Source of the DNA: JABDIY01 sp963803875
GTDB taxonomy: Bacteria; Actinomycetota; Acidimicrobiia; Acidimicrobiales; SZUA-35
Assembly: GCA_963803875.1 (NCBI GenBank)
Contig: CAWDOA010000016.1
Coordinates: forward strand, 186,001-250,000
Length of the DNA stretch: 64,000 bases
Direction: 5' to 3'
Position 1 is the stretch's first letter; the number at the start of each line of letters is the position of its first letter. Below the pieces are notes generated by a model. The model had not been told where the DNA came from. It worked only from the letters and a program-made list of their open reading frames with translations, and did no database searches. The position numbers and the translations under genes were made by a program. This document shows positions 25,797-34,090 of the stretch, piece after piece.

Positions 25797-26426
25797 TCAG
25801 GGCATGCGTGGTCTCACGTCGATCGCTGGACGATCAACCATGTGTTTCCACCGGCGTAGCGCTGGTGCGGTACCACGTCGTTGGAAGACAGCGATCGACG
25901 CGCCAGGTGCTGAACGCTGCGTAAGGCCCAGCTTGAGCAGCCCATCGGCTGCCCATAGGCGACCATTTGGGGGTTCACTGACGAGAACCCAACCTCCCGG
26001 GTTGAGGAGAGAGCTCGCTATTTCCACCGTGACAGATGGAGGGCCGAAGCTGCGCGCCGTGACCGCATCGTGACCTCCATTCTGCTCTCGGACCTCTTCG
26101 ATCCGATCGGTGACAATGGCCGTCCGGTCCTCTACTCCAAGGGTCGCAACGGCCTCGGACAAGAACCGGGTCCGTTTGGATCGAGCGTCGACCAGAGTTG
26201 CTCGGAGCAATGGCAACCACACGAGCAGCGGCAACGCCGGCACACCACCACCACTGCCGAGATCAAGTAGAGAACATTCTCCCTTTAGGCAGGCCATAGG
26301 CAAGGCCTGTGCAAAGGCCTGTGCACTCGCCAAGTGGGGTTCGATCGGACCCGGCCCCAGGAAGCCTCGCCTATGTGACTCCAGAAGGACGTTGACGAGA
26401 TCACGATCTGTTGTGGGGTCGGTCAC
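25797..26426 (-). CDS. rsmG: 16S rRNA (guanine-527-N7) methyltransferase RsmG
   Basis: A SAM-binding motif LLDLGSGGGVPALPLLVWLP and DARSKRTRFLSEAV identify RsmG/GidB. GTG 26426 (TDPTTDRDL) is chosen because it begins 13 bases after the jag stop; an open frame upstream overlaps jag. The 209-residue length is normal. The later motif VTARSFGPPSVTVEIASSL fits the family. The gene sits between jag and parA as in most actinobacteria. Confidence 0.93.
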   Translation of the reverse strand: MTDPTTDRDLVNVLLESHRRGFLGPGPIEPHLASAQAFAQALPMACLKGECSLLDLGSGGGVPALPLLVWLPLLRATLVDARSKRTRFLSEAVATLGVEDRTAIVTDRIEEVREQNGGHDAVTARSFGPPSVTVEIASSLLNPGGWVLVSEPPNGRLWAADGLLKLGLTQRSAPGASIAVFQRRGTAPALRRWKHMVDRPAIDVRPRMP

Positions 26427-26439
26427 GGACCCAGAGGAT

Positions 26440-27309
26440 TCAGTCGGTCGACACAGGAGCAATGACGACTCGGCGTCGGGGGTCGGTTCCCACCGATCGG
26501 GTCTCAATGCCATCGATCTCGGACAGCGCATCATGAACGACCTTGCGGTCGGCCGAACTCATGGGGTCAAGCACCACCTCGGTCTGGTCATCAATTGCTT
26601 TGTCGGCGGCCTTCTGAGCGAACTGGCCGAGGGCGGCGGCACGTTTGGTTCGGTATCCGCCCACGTCGACTTTGAGTCGCGCCGGTGATGTTCCACCTTT
26701 GAACGATGCGATCTTGGTGATCTCCTGGATTGCGTCGAGCGTGCGGGCCTTTGGCCCGATCAGAACGCCGTGCTGACCCCGGATGTGGCCGATGATGTTC
26801 TCCTCGTCCTGCTCGATCTCGGCCTTTTCGTCGATTCCAAAGGCGGCTGTCAGGCCGTCAAGGAACGTCTGCATGTTCTCCACTACCTGGTCCACGCTGA
26901 TCTCCTCTTTCTGGACCCTGGGTTGGCCCTGTCGCTTCTTGGTGGGGCGTTTGGTCTTGTTTGCAGAACCGGTTGATTCTTCTGTAGAGCTGCTGACCTT
27001 GTCTTTGGAAACCTTATTCCGATTCTTTCCGGCGGATCCGTCCCTGGGGGAGCGCTCGGACGTGTTCTGGCCGCTGCGCTTGTTCTGACCACGGTCGTTG
27101 CGACCCTTCTTGCGGTCTCGTCGCGGCTCAGGACCCTTGGGAACCACCCTGGCTTTCACCCGAGCCTCGGTCTTGCGGAAACCGAAGAACTTCGACTCGC
27201 CTTCGTCTTCAACAACGAACTCGGCTTCTCCATCGGGAACGCCGAGTTTGTCGAGGAGCTTGTCTTTTGCCTCAGAAACAGACGGTGCTGTGACCGTGAT
27301 CCATTCCAT
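26440..27309 (-). CDS. jag: RNA-binding protein Jag/KhpB
   Basis: The order of domains is Jag-N (MEWITVTAPSVSEAKDKLLD with KFFGFRKTEARV), a lysine-rich spacer of about 90 residues, a KH domain (IIGHIRGQHGVLIGPKARTL) and an R3H domain (YRTKRAAALGQFAQ, MSSADRKVVHDAL). 289 residues. Gene order yidC-jag-rsmG is typical. Likely an RNA chaperone partnering KhpA. The basic, Ser/Thr-rich spacer is longer than in many homologues. Confidence 0.93.
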   Translation of the reverse strand: MEWITVTAPSVSEAKDKLLDKLGVPDGEAEFVVEDEGESKFFGFRKTEARVKARVVPKGPEPRRDRKKGRNDRGQNKRSGQNTSERSPRDGSAGKNRNKVSKDKVSSSTEESTGSANKTKRPTKKRQGQPRVQKEEISVDQVVENMQTFLDGLTAAFGIDEKAEIEQDEENIIGHIRGQHGVLIGPKARTLDAIQEITKIASFKGGTSPARLKVDVGGYRTKRAAALGQFAQKAADKAIDDQTEVVLDPMSSADRKVVHDALSEIDGIETRSVGTDPRRRVVIAPVSTD

Positions 27310-27311
27310 CG

Positions 27312-28445
27312 TTACCTCTTCTTCTTTCGCTGCTGGGGTTTGGTCCCCTTGGGAGTGGTGCGGGTCGAGCTCGCTCCGTCTTTGGTGGCATCAACGCGCT
27401 TGGCCTTGGCTCGATCTTGAATGGCCTTCTTGCGTTGTAGTTCCTTCTGGCGACGCTGCTCGACCTTGGATGCCTTGTTGTCATCGGTGTTCGCGGATGT
27501 ACTGCTCCCACGAGAGGAGTCGGTGATCGGAGTTGCTTCCTTGGTCTCGACCGGCCGTTCTTTCTTTCGCTCGTCGAGCCGCGCCTGGAAGGTTGCTTCC
27601 ATGTCGTCTTTCTTCGCGTAGATCGTGCGGGTTATGTACGCCTGTTGACCGATCCGGAACGTGTTCGACGTGGCCCAATAGATGCTCAGGCCGGTGGGGA
27701 AGAAGAACGACCAGATTCCGGTCATGAAAGGCAGGAACTTGAGGATGGCCTGCTGTTGCTGCAGGACCGAATTGTCATCGCCTCCAGCAGTGGGGGAGCG
27801 TCGTGCGGTGATCTGTTTTTGCTGGTAGAAGGAGGATCCGACCAGGAAAACGATCAGAAGGAGGTAGGGGATTGCCTTCACCACACTGGAGGAGAGGATC
27901 TCGTTTGGCTGAGCCCCGAGGTCGAGCACCCGGAGAAACGTCATTTCGGTTGTTCCGATCAGATCGTTGAACATCTCAGAAGAGCGGTCGAGGTAGCGGG
28001 GAAAGAACTCATCGGGAGCCGGGGCGGCTCCCGGTTCACCCTGCACCTCGAACACCTTGGTGACCACGCCAGCAAACGGCGCGTCCTCGAATCGACGGGT
28101 TAGGCCCCTGATCACCTGAAACAGAACGAGAAAGACCGGTGCCTGGGCCAACACGGGAAGGCAACCGCCGACGGGGTTGATGCCATGTTCGCGGTAGAGC
28201 GCCATCATCTCTTCGTTCTGGCGTTCTTTGTCGTCCTTGAATTCCTTCTGGATGCGCTTGAGTTCGGGAGCGACCATGGACATCTTGATGGTGCTTTTGG
28301 TGGCCCGGAGGGTGAGGGGCATGACCACGATCATGATCCCGATGGTCAAGAGCACGATAGAGAAGCCGTAGCTGCCCCCGATGACCGGTAAGCCGTAGAT
28401 TCCCGAAAGCAACCGGGCAATGAACTGGATCAGGTTGTCGATCAT
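27312..28445 (-). CDS. yidC: Membrane protein insertase YidC
   Basis: A 377-residue 60KD_IMP/Oxa1-family protein with five hydrophobic segments, the conserved HGINPVGGCLPVLAQAPVFL loop, and a charged C-terminal tail rich in Lys/Arg (VEQRRQKELQRKKAIQDR). The tail would contact the ribosome. The start overlaps the yidD stop by four bases. Confidence 0.95.
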   Translation of the reverse strand: MIDNLIQFIARLLSGIYGLPVIGGSYGFSIVLLTIGIMIVVMPLTLRATKSTIKMSMVAPELKRIQKEFKDDKERQNEEMMALYREHGINPVGGCLPVLAQAPVFLVLFQVIRGLTRRFEDAPFAGVVTKVFEVQGEPGAAPAPDEFFPRYLDRSSEMFNDLIGTTEMTFLRVLDLGAQPNEILSSSVVKAIPYLLLIVFLVGSSFYQQKQITARRSPTAGGDDNSVLQQQQAILKFLPFMTGIWSFFFPTGLSIYWATSNTFRIGQQAYITRTIYAKKDDMEATFQARLDERKKERPVETKEATPITDSSRGSSTSANTDDNKASKVEQRRQKELQRKKAIQDRAKAKRVDATKDGASSTRTTPKGTKPQQRKKKR

Positions 28446-28666
28446 GGCGAAGGCGCCTCGGGTACGGGATCAAACCCATGGGATCCGAGCGGGTGGCAGC
28501 GACAGATTCGTTTGACGCCGAGCCAGGAGCCTCTGGCCGCTCCGTGAACCTCGATGGCCTCAGCGGTGTAGGCCGAACAGGTTGGGATGTATCGACAGCG
28601 TGGCCGGCGCGCTGCAGCAGTGGCGCGATACAAGCGGATCAGTCTGAGCAGTACCCGCTTCATCAT
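28442..28666 (-). CDS. yidD: Membrane protein insertion efficiency factor YidD
   Basis: A 74-residue protein with the YidD signature RCRYIPTCSAYTAEAIEVHG and CRCHPLGSHGFDPVPE. It overlaps both neighbours by four bases (rnpA and yidC), so the three are coupled. Confidence 0.94.
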   Translation of the reverse strand: MMKRVLLRLIRLYRATAAARRPRCRYIPTCSAYTAEAIEVHGAARGSWLGVKRICRCHPLGSHGFDPVPEAPSP

Positions 28667-28992
28667 GCCGGTTCCAAAAGGCTGCGGCAGTGACCGACCA
28701 GTTCTGGATAACTGGTGGATAACGCAGCAGGCGCTGCGCCGACAAGGAGGTGTGTTGTGCCTGCGTCGGTTGACCGGGCCGCCTCAGCAATGCTGTGACG
28801 AAGACGGCGACGGATGCGATTGCGCTTCACCGCCGAACCGAACCTGCGGCCGATGGTGAAACCAAGCTTCACCGAAGGAACCGGAACGGTGTCACCGAGG
28901 ATGACCCGCGCTCGAAGAGGCCCTGATCGGCGTGTTGACCCCGACTTCTGTAGAAGCAGAAAGTCGTCTCGGCGGGAGAGCGTGGTGATCAC
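28663..28992 (-). CDS. rnpA: Ribonuclease P protein component
   Basis: The 109-residue protein has the RNR motif region KLGFTIGRRFGSAVKRNRIR followed by RRLRHSI. The start GTG 28992 overlaps the rpmH stop by four bases. Its 3' coding end contains two DnaA-box-like words (CTGGATAA at 28703 and GGTGGATAA at 28713). Confidence 0.94.
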   Translation of the reverse strand: MITTLSRRDDFLLLQKSGSTRRSGPLRARVILGDTVPVPSVKLGFTIGRRFGSAVKRNRIRRRLRHSIAEAARSTDAGTTHLLVGAAPAALSTSYPELVGHCRSLLEPA

Positions 28993-29126
28993 GCGCTGAG
29001 TCGGTGTCGACCTCTGAGTCTGCGAGCCCGCAGTACTGCCCGGCCGCCTCGGGTAGAGGCGCGGTGGCGGAATCCGTGCTTCTTGGCCCGCTTACGGGTG
29101 TTGGGTTGGAACGTCCGTTTAGACAC
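28989..29126 (-). CDS. rpmH: 50S ribosomal protein L34
   Basis: A 45-residue gene read from GTG 29126: SKRTFQPNTRKRAKKHGFR, then HRASTRGGRAVLRARRLRG, the L34 sequence. Its stop overlaps the rnpA start. First gene of the minus-strand origin operon, divergent from dnaA. Confidence 0.95.
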   Translation of the reverse strand: MSKRTFQPNTRKRAKKHGFRHRASTRGGRAVLRARRLRGRHRLSA

Positions 29127-29617
29127 AGGACACCTCGTCGAACTGGGTACGGCGTGGGCCTCGTGCCAACACCGCGCAGCGAAGCTGCGATGGGATCTCG
29201 TTACCGCTGGCGCCTGCCGGCGCGATGCAACGTCACAAGGCTAGGCCAAACCAGGCCGTTTCCCACAGCGACCGAACCCTACATCTGCCCCCGTTTGGGC
29301 GCCGGCCTCAAGCGACTCGAACCCTGCGCTCACCACCGCTGGTCACTCCGTGGTCTCAGCGGGTGTTCGGTGTGTGCACATTGTGCAGCGCAGAGCAGCT
29401 TTTTGCGGTTTCGGGTGCGGTGGATAACAAGGCGGAGTAGGTTCAACTGCCCACGGGATCTCGGAGCGGAGCATCTGTACTCGGGCCCACCGTCAACCAT
29501 GAGCGCCCCATGGAAACGGTGTGGCGTGAGCGCGTTTTGTCCTGTTCTTCGAACCCAAACGCAGCAGATCCGGGCCCGTCGTCAGCGAGTCCGGAAACCC
29601 CGACACCCGAGGATCGC
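29127..29617. other. rpmH-dnaA intergenic region
   Basis: About 490 bases without a recognisable gene, which must hold divergent promoters for the rpmH operon and dnaA. One DnaA-box-like word, GGTGGATAA, lies at 29419-29427 on the minus orientation, where DnaA could regulate its own gene. I see no other clustered motif. Confidence 0.6.
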
Positions 29618-31078
29618 ATGACTCTCGCTTTCAATGATGGCAGTGACACACTGTCCGATCTCGTCACCCACCTCAAAGAACAACTCAGGTCTGAAGTTGC
29701 TCCAGGCGTCTTCCGCGGCACGATCCAGCCACTCGAGCCACTCCAACTCGATGAACTCGTCTTGGACTTGGCCGTGCCCAGCGACCTGCACCGAACCCGG
29801 CTGAGCGCCGACACCCTCGAACGAATGGAATCCATTGCCAGCGAGTATCTCAATCGGACCGTGCAGGTCCGTGTCTCGGTGGCTCAGATGCGGCTGCATA
29901 CCGATTCCCCCCCGGGGGGCGGGACCGTTGGTGCTCTGAATGACCAGAGGACCGGAGACCGAGCCCAGCTGACGCCGGCCATTGACCTACGTGAGAGGCC
30001 CACGTCCTCGGTCCCTGAGGCGGAACCGTCGGCACCCATGGCGATCGGCCTGGACAGCGGGAAGTACACCTTCGACAACTTCGTCATTGGCAACTCAAAC
30101 CGATTCGCTCATGCTGCGGCCGTTGCCGCTTCCGAGGCCCCGGGGATGAAGTACACGCCGCTGTTCATCTACGGAGAGTCAGGTCTTGGCAAGACTCACC
30201 TGCTCCGAGGATTTGGACACAACGTCAACACACTGTTTGCCCACAAGAGCTGTCTGTTCATCACTACGGAGGAATACCTCACCCAATTCGTGGCGGCGAT
30301 CAGCTCGAACTCGGTCCCAGCCTTCGCCGCCCGCATGCGCAAGCTTGACGTGCTTCTCATCGACGACATCCAATTCATCGCCGGCAAGAGCGGACTACAG
30401 GAAGAGCTGTTTCACACGTTGAACACGCTCTACGACCTCGGCTCCCAGGTGGTGCTCAGCTGCGATTCCAAACCCGACGGGATTCGGGACCTCGAGGAAC
30501 GGCTCCGTACGAGATTCAGTCAAGGGCTCGTTGTCGATGTGCAGCCACCCGATATCGAGACCCGGATGGCGATTCTCAATTCGCTGGCCGAGCGAATCGG
30601 CTTCTGGCTTCCCGCCGATGTGTGCGCCCTGATCGCCAACCGGGTGTCGGACAACGTTCGATCTCTCGAGGGGGCTCTACGTCAGGTCTATGCCCGATCC
30701 AACCTCTTCAACGACGCCATCACATTGGAGCTGGCCGAGTCAGTGCTACGAGACCTTGTGCCGGCGTCAGAGGTCCAGATCTCAGTCGAACTCATTCTGG
30801 AGGAAACCGCCAACGTGTCGAGCTACTCGGTTGACCAACTCGTGGGTGCGTCCCGCAAGCGGGCCCTTGTTGAGTACCGCAAGATCGCCATGTACTTGTC
30901 ACGGGACATGACCAATCACTCGCTGGCCGAGCTGGGCAGCTTCTTCGACCGCGACCACACCACCGTGCTCCATGCGATCAAGACCTCAGAAGAGCGGTTG
31001 GCGGAGCGCGCCGACTTCTATGACCGGTATCAGAAGGTCCAACGAGCCATCCAAGACCGGATTCGATCGGGCGTGTAG
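29618..31078 (+). CDS. dnaA: Chromosomal replication initiator DnaA
   Basis: A 486-residue protein from ATG 29618. Domain I begins at about SDLVTHLKEQLRSEV, a low-complexity domain II follows, then the AAA+ domain (YGESGLGKTHLLRGFG, LLIDDIQFIAGKS) and the DNA-binding domain (RKRALVEYRKIAMYLSRDM, then FFDRDHTTVLHAIK). A longer frame begins at ATG 29510, but the extra 36 residues look like leader sequence and GAGG precedes 29618. It binds DnaA boxes in the adjoining origin. Confidence 0.96.
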   Translation: MTLAFNDGSDTLSDLVTHLKEQLRSEVAPGVFRGTIQPLEPLQLDELVLDLAVPSDLHRTRLSADTLERMESIASEYLNRTVQVRVSVAQMRLHTDSPPGGGTVGALNDQRTGDRAQLTPAIDLRERPTSSVPEAEPSAPMAIGLDSGKYTFDNFVIGNSNRFAHAAAVAASEAPGMKYTPLFIYGESGLGKTHLLRGFGHNVNTLFAHKSCLFITTEEYLTQFVAAISSNSVPAFAARMRKLDVLLIDDIQFIAGKSGLQEELFHTLNTLYDLGSQVVLSCDSKPDGIRDLEERLRTRFSQGLVVDVQPPDIETRMAILNSLAERIGFWLPADVCALIANRVSDNVRSLEGALRQVYARSNLFNDAITLELAESVLRDLVPASEVQISVELILEETANVSSYSVDQLVGASRKRALVEYRKIAMYLSRDMTNHSLAELGSFFDRDHTTVLHAIKTSEERLAERADFYDRYQKVQRAIQDRIRSGV

Positions 31079-31373
31079 AGTGGGAAGAACGGTGGAAACA
31101 CACATCACCAAGGCCGCCGATCCCGTGGATACCGTGGGGAACGTTCACAAACTTTGCCAACCACGTTCAGTTTCATTGGGGAAATCCAAATCGCCGTGGG
31201 GAAGGGTGCAGTCGCCCCTACTGGGAAAACGCTACCTATCCACAATCCACAGCCCTTACTACTACCACCAGTCCTAATAAGAGAAAGCATGGGGGTAGTA
31301 GTGAACAACAACTCACGTGTTGCCGAGGCACTCGTTGGTCGGTTAGAACTCACTAGAGCAGAAATGGGAGACA
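31079..31373. other. oriC: Replication origin candidate (dnaA-dnaN intergenic)
   Basis: The 295-base gap contains a DnaA-box word CTATCCACA at 31236-31244, directly followed by ATCCACAGC, a GC-rich spacer, and CTACTACCACC at 31259-31269. This box-spacer-trinucleotide order resembles a basal unwinding element with DnaA-trio repeats (5'-CTA on this strand). ACTACTACC (31258-31266) and GGTAGTAGT (31294-31302) form an inverted repeat around an AT-richer stretch (cctaataagagaaagcatgg). The location matches known actinobacterial origins. Confidence 0.7.
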
Positions 31374-32468
31374 ATGAAGTTTCGGTGTGAACGAGATGCG
31401 CTGACCGAAGCACTGGGAGTCGCTGGCCGAGCCGTCGGTTCCTCGAGCGGCAGTGTTGGTTTGAGCGGAATTCAGGCAACCCTTGAAGGTGATCGTCTGG
31501 AGCTCACCGGCTCCGACCTTGACCTGACGATCTCCGCCCAACTTCAGGTCAGTGGGCAGAGCGATGGCCGGGTTGTGATTCCCGCCAAACTGGCTGAGAG
31601 CATCGTGAAGTCACTTCCCGCCGGGGCAGTGAGCTGTTCGGCCGAAGACGACGAGATGGTGATTTCGGCCGGTCGTAGCGAGTTCAGTATCAGGTTGATC
31701 TCATCCAACGAGTTCCCCTCACTGCCCGAGGCTGACGAACAGTTCATCGAACTACCGGCCAACGAATTGGTCGATGCGTTCGGTCAGGTCGTCACCGCAG
31801 CCAGCACCGACGATTCTCGCCCGGTCCTCACCGGCGTGTTCGCCTCGGCTGAAAACGACGGACTGCGCATCGTTGCCACCGACTCTTATCGATTGGCCAT
31901 GAGGGACATCGCCGGTGCCGCTGAGGTCCTGGCAGAGGGAAGTTCGGTCCTCATTCCGGGCCGTGCGCTGAGCGAGTTGAACCGGCTGCTCAAGCGAGGT
32001 GACAGCGTGAGACTTCACCTGGGTGAGCGGGAAGCTCGATTCGAAGTTCCCGGCGCTCGTCTCTCCACCCGGCTTCTCGAGGGACAGTTCCCGAACTACC
32101 GCGGGCTGATCCCGGACCATCATCCCAACGTGCTCACCGTCGAGCGAGCAGCGCTGCTCGAAGCCCTGAAGCGTGTCAGCCTTCTCGCCCGCGACAACAC
32201 TCCGGTTCGCATTCACATGGGTCCGGAAGGACTTCAGCTCGCTGCGATCGCTCAAGACGTGGGTTCGGCTCAGGAGCACGTGGAGGCCACGTACGACGGA
32301 TCTGAACTCACCATTGCGTTCAATCCCCAATTCTTGCGTGAAGGACTCGAGGTTGCTCCGGGCGACACGGTGACGCTGAACACGATCGATGAGCTGAAGC
32401 CGGCGCTGCTGCGCTCGCCGGTCACCGAGGACTTCCTCTATCTCCTCATGCCCGTCCGCGTTTCGTAG
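31374..32468 (+). CDS. dnaN: DNA polymerase III beta subunit (sliding clamp)
   Basis: A 364-residue clamp with three repeating domains: MKFRCERDALTEALGVAGRA, then PVLTGVFASAENDGLRIVAT with DSYRLAMR, and the C-terminal FLYLLMPVRVS ending in the usual MPxR motif. It is preceded by GGGAG and follows the origin. The ring tethers polymerase and recF is directly downstream. Confidence 0.97.
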   Translation: MKFRCERDALTEALGVAGRAVGSSSGSVGLSGIQATLEGDRLELTGSDLDLTISAQLQVSGQSDGRVVIPAKLAESIVKSLPAGAVSCSAEDDEMVISAGRSEFSIRLISSNEFPSLPEADEQFIELPANELVDAFGQVVTAASTDDSRPVLTGVFASAENDGLRIVATDSYRLAMRDIAGAAEVLAEGSSVLIPGRALSELNRLLKRGDSVRLHLGEREARFEVPGARLSTRLLEGQFPNYRGLIPDHHPNVLTVERAALLEALKRVSLLARDNTPVRIHMGPEGLQLAAIAQDVGSAQEHVEATYDGSELTIAFNPQFLREGLEVAPGDTVTLNTIDELKPALLRSPVTEDFLYLLMPVRVS

Positions 32469-32477
32469 CGACGCTCG

Positions 32478-33674
32478 ATGAGGCTGCATCGTGTGTGGCT
32501 GACAGACTTCCGGTCGCATGGGCAGGCGTCGGTGGACCTCGCCGATGGACTGACGGCGGTCATCGGGGCCAATGGGACCGGCAAGACCAACCTCCTCGAG
32601 GCCATTGGAGTGTTGTCACGCCTCAAGTCGTTTCGTGGTGCGGCCAACGACCGGATGATTCGGCGCGGGTGTGACCGAGCGATCGTGCGAGCCGATGGAG
32701 TACGCGATGGACGACCGGTGCTCATCGAGGTAGAACTCGGTTCGGGCCGATCCACGGTGATGGTGAACAAGCAACGGCTCACCAAGAATCGTGACCTGCT
32801 CGGTGCTCTGCGAGTGACCGTCTTCGCGCCCGACGATTTGAGCATCGTGAAAGAAGGCCCAGCAGTACGGCGCGAGTACCTGGATGAGTTGATCGTGGCA
32901 CTGGACCCGCGCAACGATGCGCTGCTTGCCGACTACGCCCGAACGGTCAAACAGCGCAACACACTGTTGAAACAGGTCAAGGGCCGTCTCGACGAAGGAG
33001 CGGAGGTGACCCTCGACGTGTACGACGGTCAGCTGTCGAGTTTGGGCATGCGGCTAACCTATCTTCGGGAACACGTGCTCGAAGCGTTGATGCCGCGGGT
33101 GGCGAAAGCGTACGGGATTCTGGCTGATGCCGAGGTTTCAGTTGTTGCGAACTACCGCCGTTCTTGGGATTCCGACGACATGGCGGTAGACGTACAACTC
33201 CAGCGGCCAACCGATTTGGCGAGGAGTACCACATCTATGGGGCCCCATCGAGACGAGGTGGCCCTTCGTATCGATGGGTTCGATTCGCGAACCGAAGCCA
33301 GTCAGGGCGAGCAACGCACGCTGGCCTTGGCGCTTCGTTTCGCCGGCCACGAACTGGTTACCGAGCACGTTGGTGAAGCACCGCTGCTCCTTCTCGATGA
33401 TGTTCTGTCTGAACTCGACCCGGGTCGAGCCACCGCACTGCTGTCGAATCTGCCATCCGGGCAGACGATCATTACGAGCGCCACCGAACTTCCCGAGCTT
33501 GTCACACCCGATCTGACCCTCCGATTCCCACTGTCGGTGCTCGATCAAACCCATACTTCCACAGTTGTGGATAACTCTGTGGACAACGTCCACCAGGGTG
33601 CAGAACATGGTGGGGACCCCGAGAATGGGCACGTGTCCGTTGTGGACGTAGGACCGCTGGGCGGCTTGGCATGA
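32478..33674 (+). CDS. recF: DNA replication/repair protein RecF
   Basis: SMC-like ATPase: Walker A IGANGTGKTNLLEAI near residue 30, signature QGEQRTLALALRFAG, and Walker B LLLLDDVLSELDP. The family core ends near TLRFPLSVLD. A 40-odd residue tail follows (DQTHTSTVVDNSVDNVHQGA), encoded by DNA rich in DnaA boxes. Total 398 residues, longer than usual. It begins nine bases after dnaN. Confidence 0.95.
   Translation: MRLHRVWLTDFRSHGQASVDLADGLTAVIGANGTGKTNLLEAIGVLSRLKSFRGAANDRMIRRGCDRAIVRADGVRDGRPVLIEVELGSGRSTVMVNKQRLTKNRDLLGALRVTVFAPDDLSIVKEGPAVRREYLDELIVALDPRNDALLADYARTVKQRNTLLKQVKGRLDEGAEVTLDVYDGQLSSLGMRLTYLREHVLEALMPRVAKAYGILADAEVSVVANYRRSWDSDDMAVDVQLQRPTDLARSTTSMGPHRDEVALRIDGFDSRTEASQGEQRTLALALRFAGHELVTEHVGEAPLLLLDDVLSELDPGRATALLSNLPSGQTIITSATELPELVTPDLTLRFPLSVLDQTHTSTVVDNSVDNVHQGAEHGGDPENGHVSVVDVGPLGGLA
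33566..33649. promoter_or_regulatory. DnaA-box cluster inside the recF 3' end
   Basis: Two perfect DnaA boxes lie on the minus orientation: TGTGGATAA (33566-33574, i.e. TTATCCACA) and TGTGGACAA (33578-33586, TTGTCCACA), 12 bases apart. A weaker TGTGGACGT follows at 33641-33649. They encode the non-conserved RecF tail. The match is better than any box in the dnaA-dnaN gap. Confidence 0.65.
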
Positions 33675-33687
33675 AATACTCCAAACG

Positions 33688-34062
33688 ATGAGTGACCCAA
33701 CCAGCGAGGGGACCGATCTCAGCGCTGTTTTCGGCATTGAACCCGACCCCAACGATCCCTTCGATCAGCCGGTGGGAATCCCGATCTCTGAGGCGATGGA
33801 TCGGTTCATGCGTCATCTCAAGTCAGCCCCGGTGGACACCCTCACCGGACTCAGGACGTCGTGGGAAGAGATCGTCGGGCCGCAAATGGTGGGGGTCTCC
33901 CGCCCGGTGTCATTGACCGAGGGGGTACTTCTGATCAGTTGCGATGACTCCACGTGGGCTGCCCAACTGAAATGGATGGAACAGTCCATCTGTGCAGCGG
34001 TGCGCGAACACTTCCCAGGCGTGCAAATAAAGGGCATTCGAGTGCGCCAGCGTCACCAGTAG
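33688..34062 (+). CDS. dciA: DUF721 / DciA-type helicase-loader protein
   Basis: A 124-residue protein with a DciA-like KH-type core: LRTSWEEIVGPQMVGVSRPV, LLISCDDSTWAAQLKWME and IKGIRVRQ at the end. It lies between recF and gyrB as in actinobacteria. DciA proteins load DnaB in bacteria lacking DnaC; here it would serve the dnaB at 5974. Confidence 0.85.
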   Translation: MSDPTSEGTDLSAVFGIEPDPNDPFDQPVGIPISEAMDRFMRHLKSAPVDTLTGLRTSWEEIVGPQMVGVSRPVSLTEGVLLISCDDSTWAAQLKWMEQSICAAVREHFPGVQIKGIRVRQRHQ

Positions 34063-34090
34063 ACCGCTGTCAGCGGCTAGAATTGGAGCC

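Noticed and set aside
26110..26688. 192-codon plus-strand frame across rsmG/jag
   Set aside because: It overlaps two conserved minus-strand genes and has no domain or ribosome site.
31752..32519. 255-codon open frame antisense to dnaN
   Set aside because: A shadow of a conserved clamp gene in GC-rich DNA; no start signal or motif.
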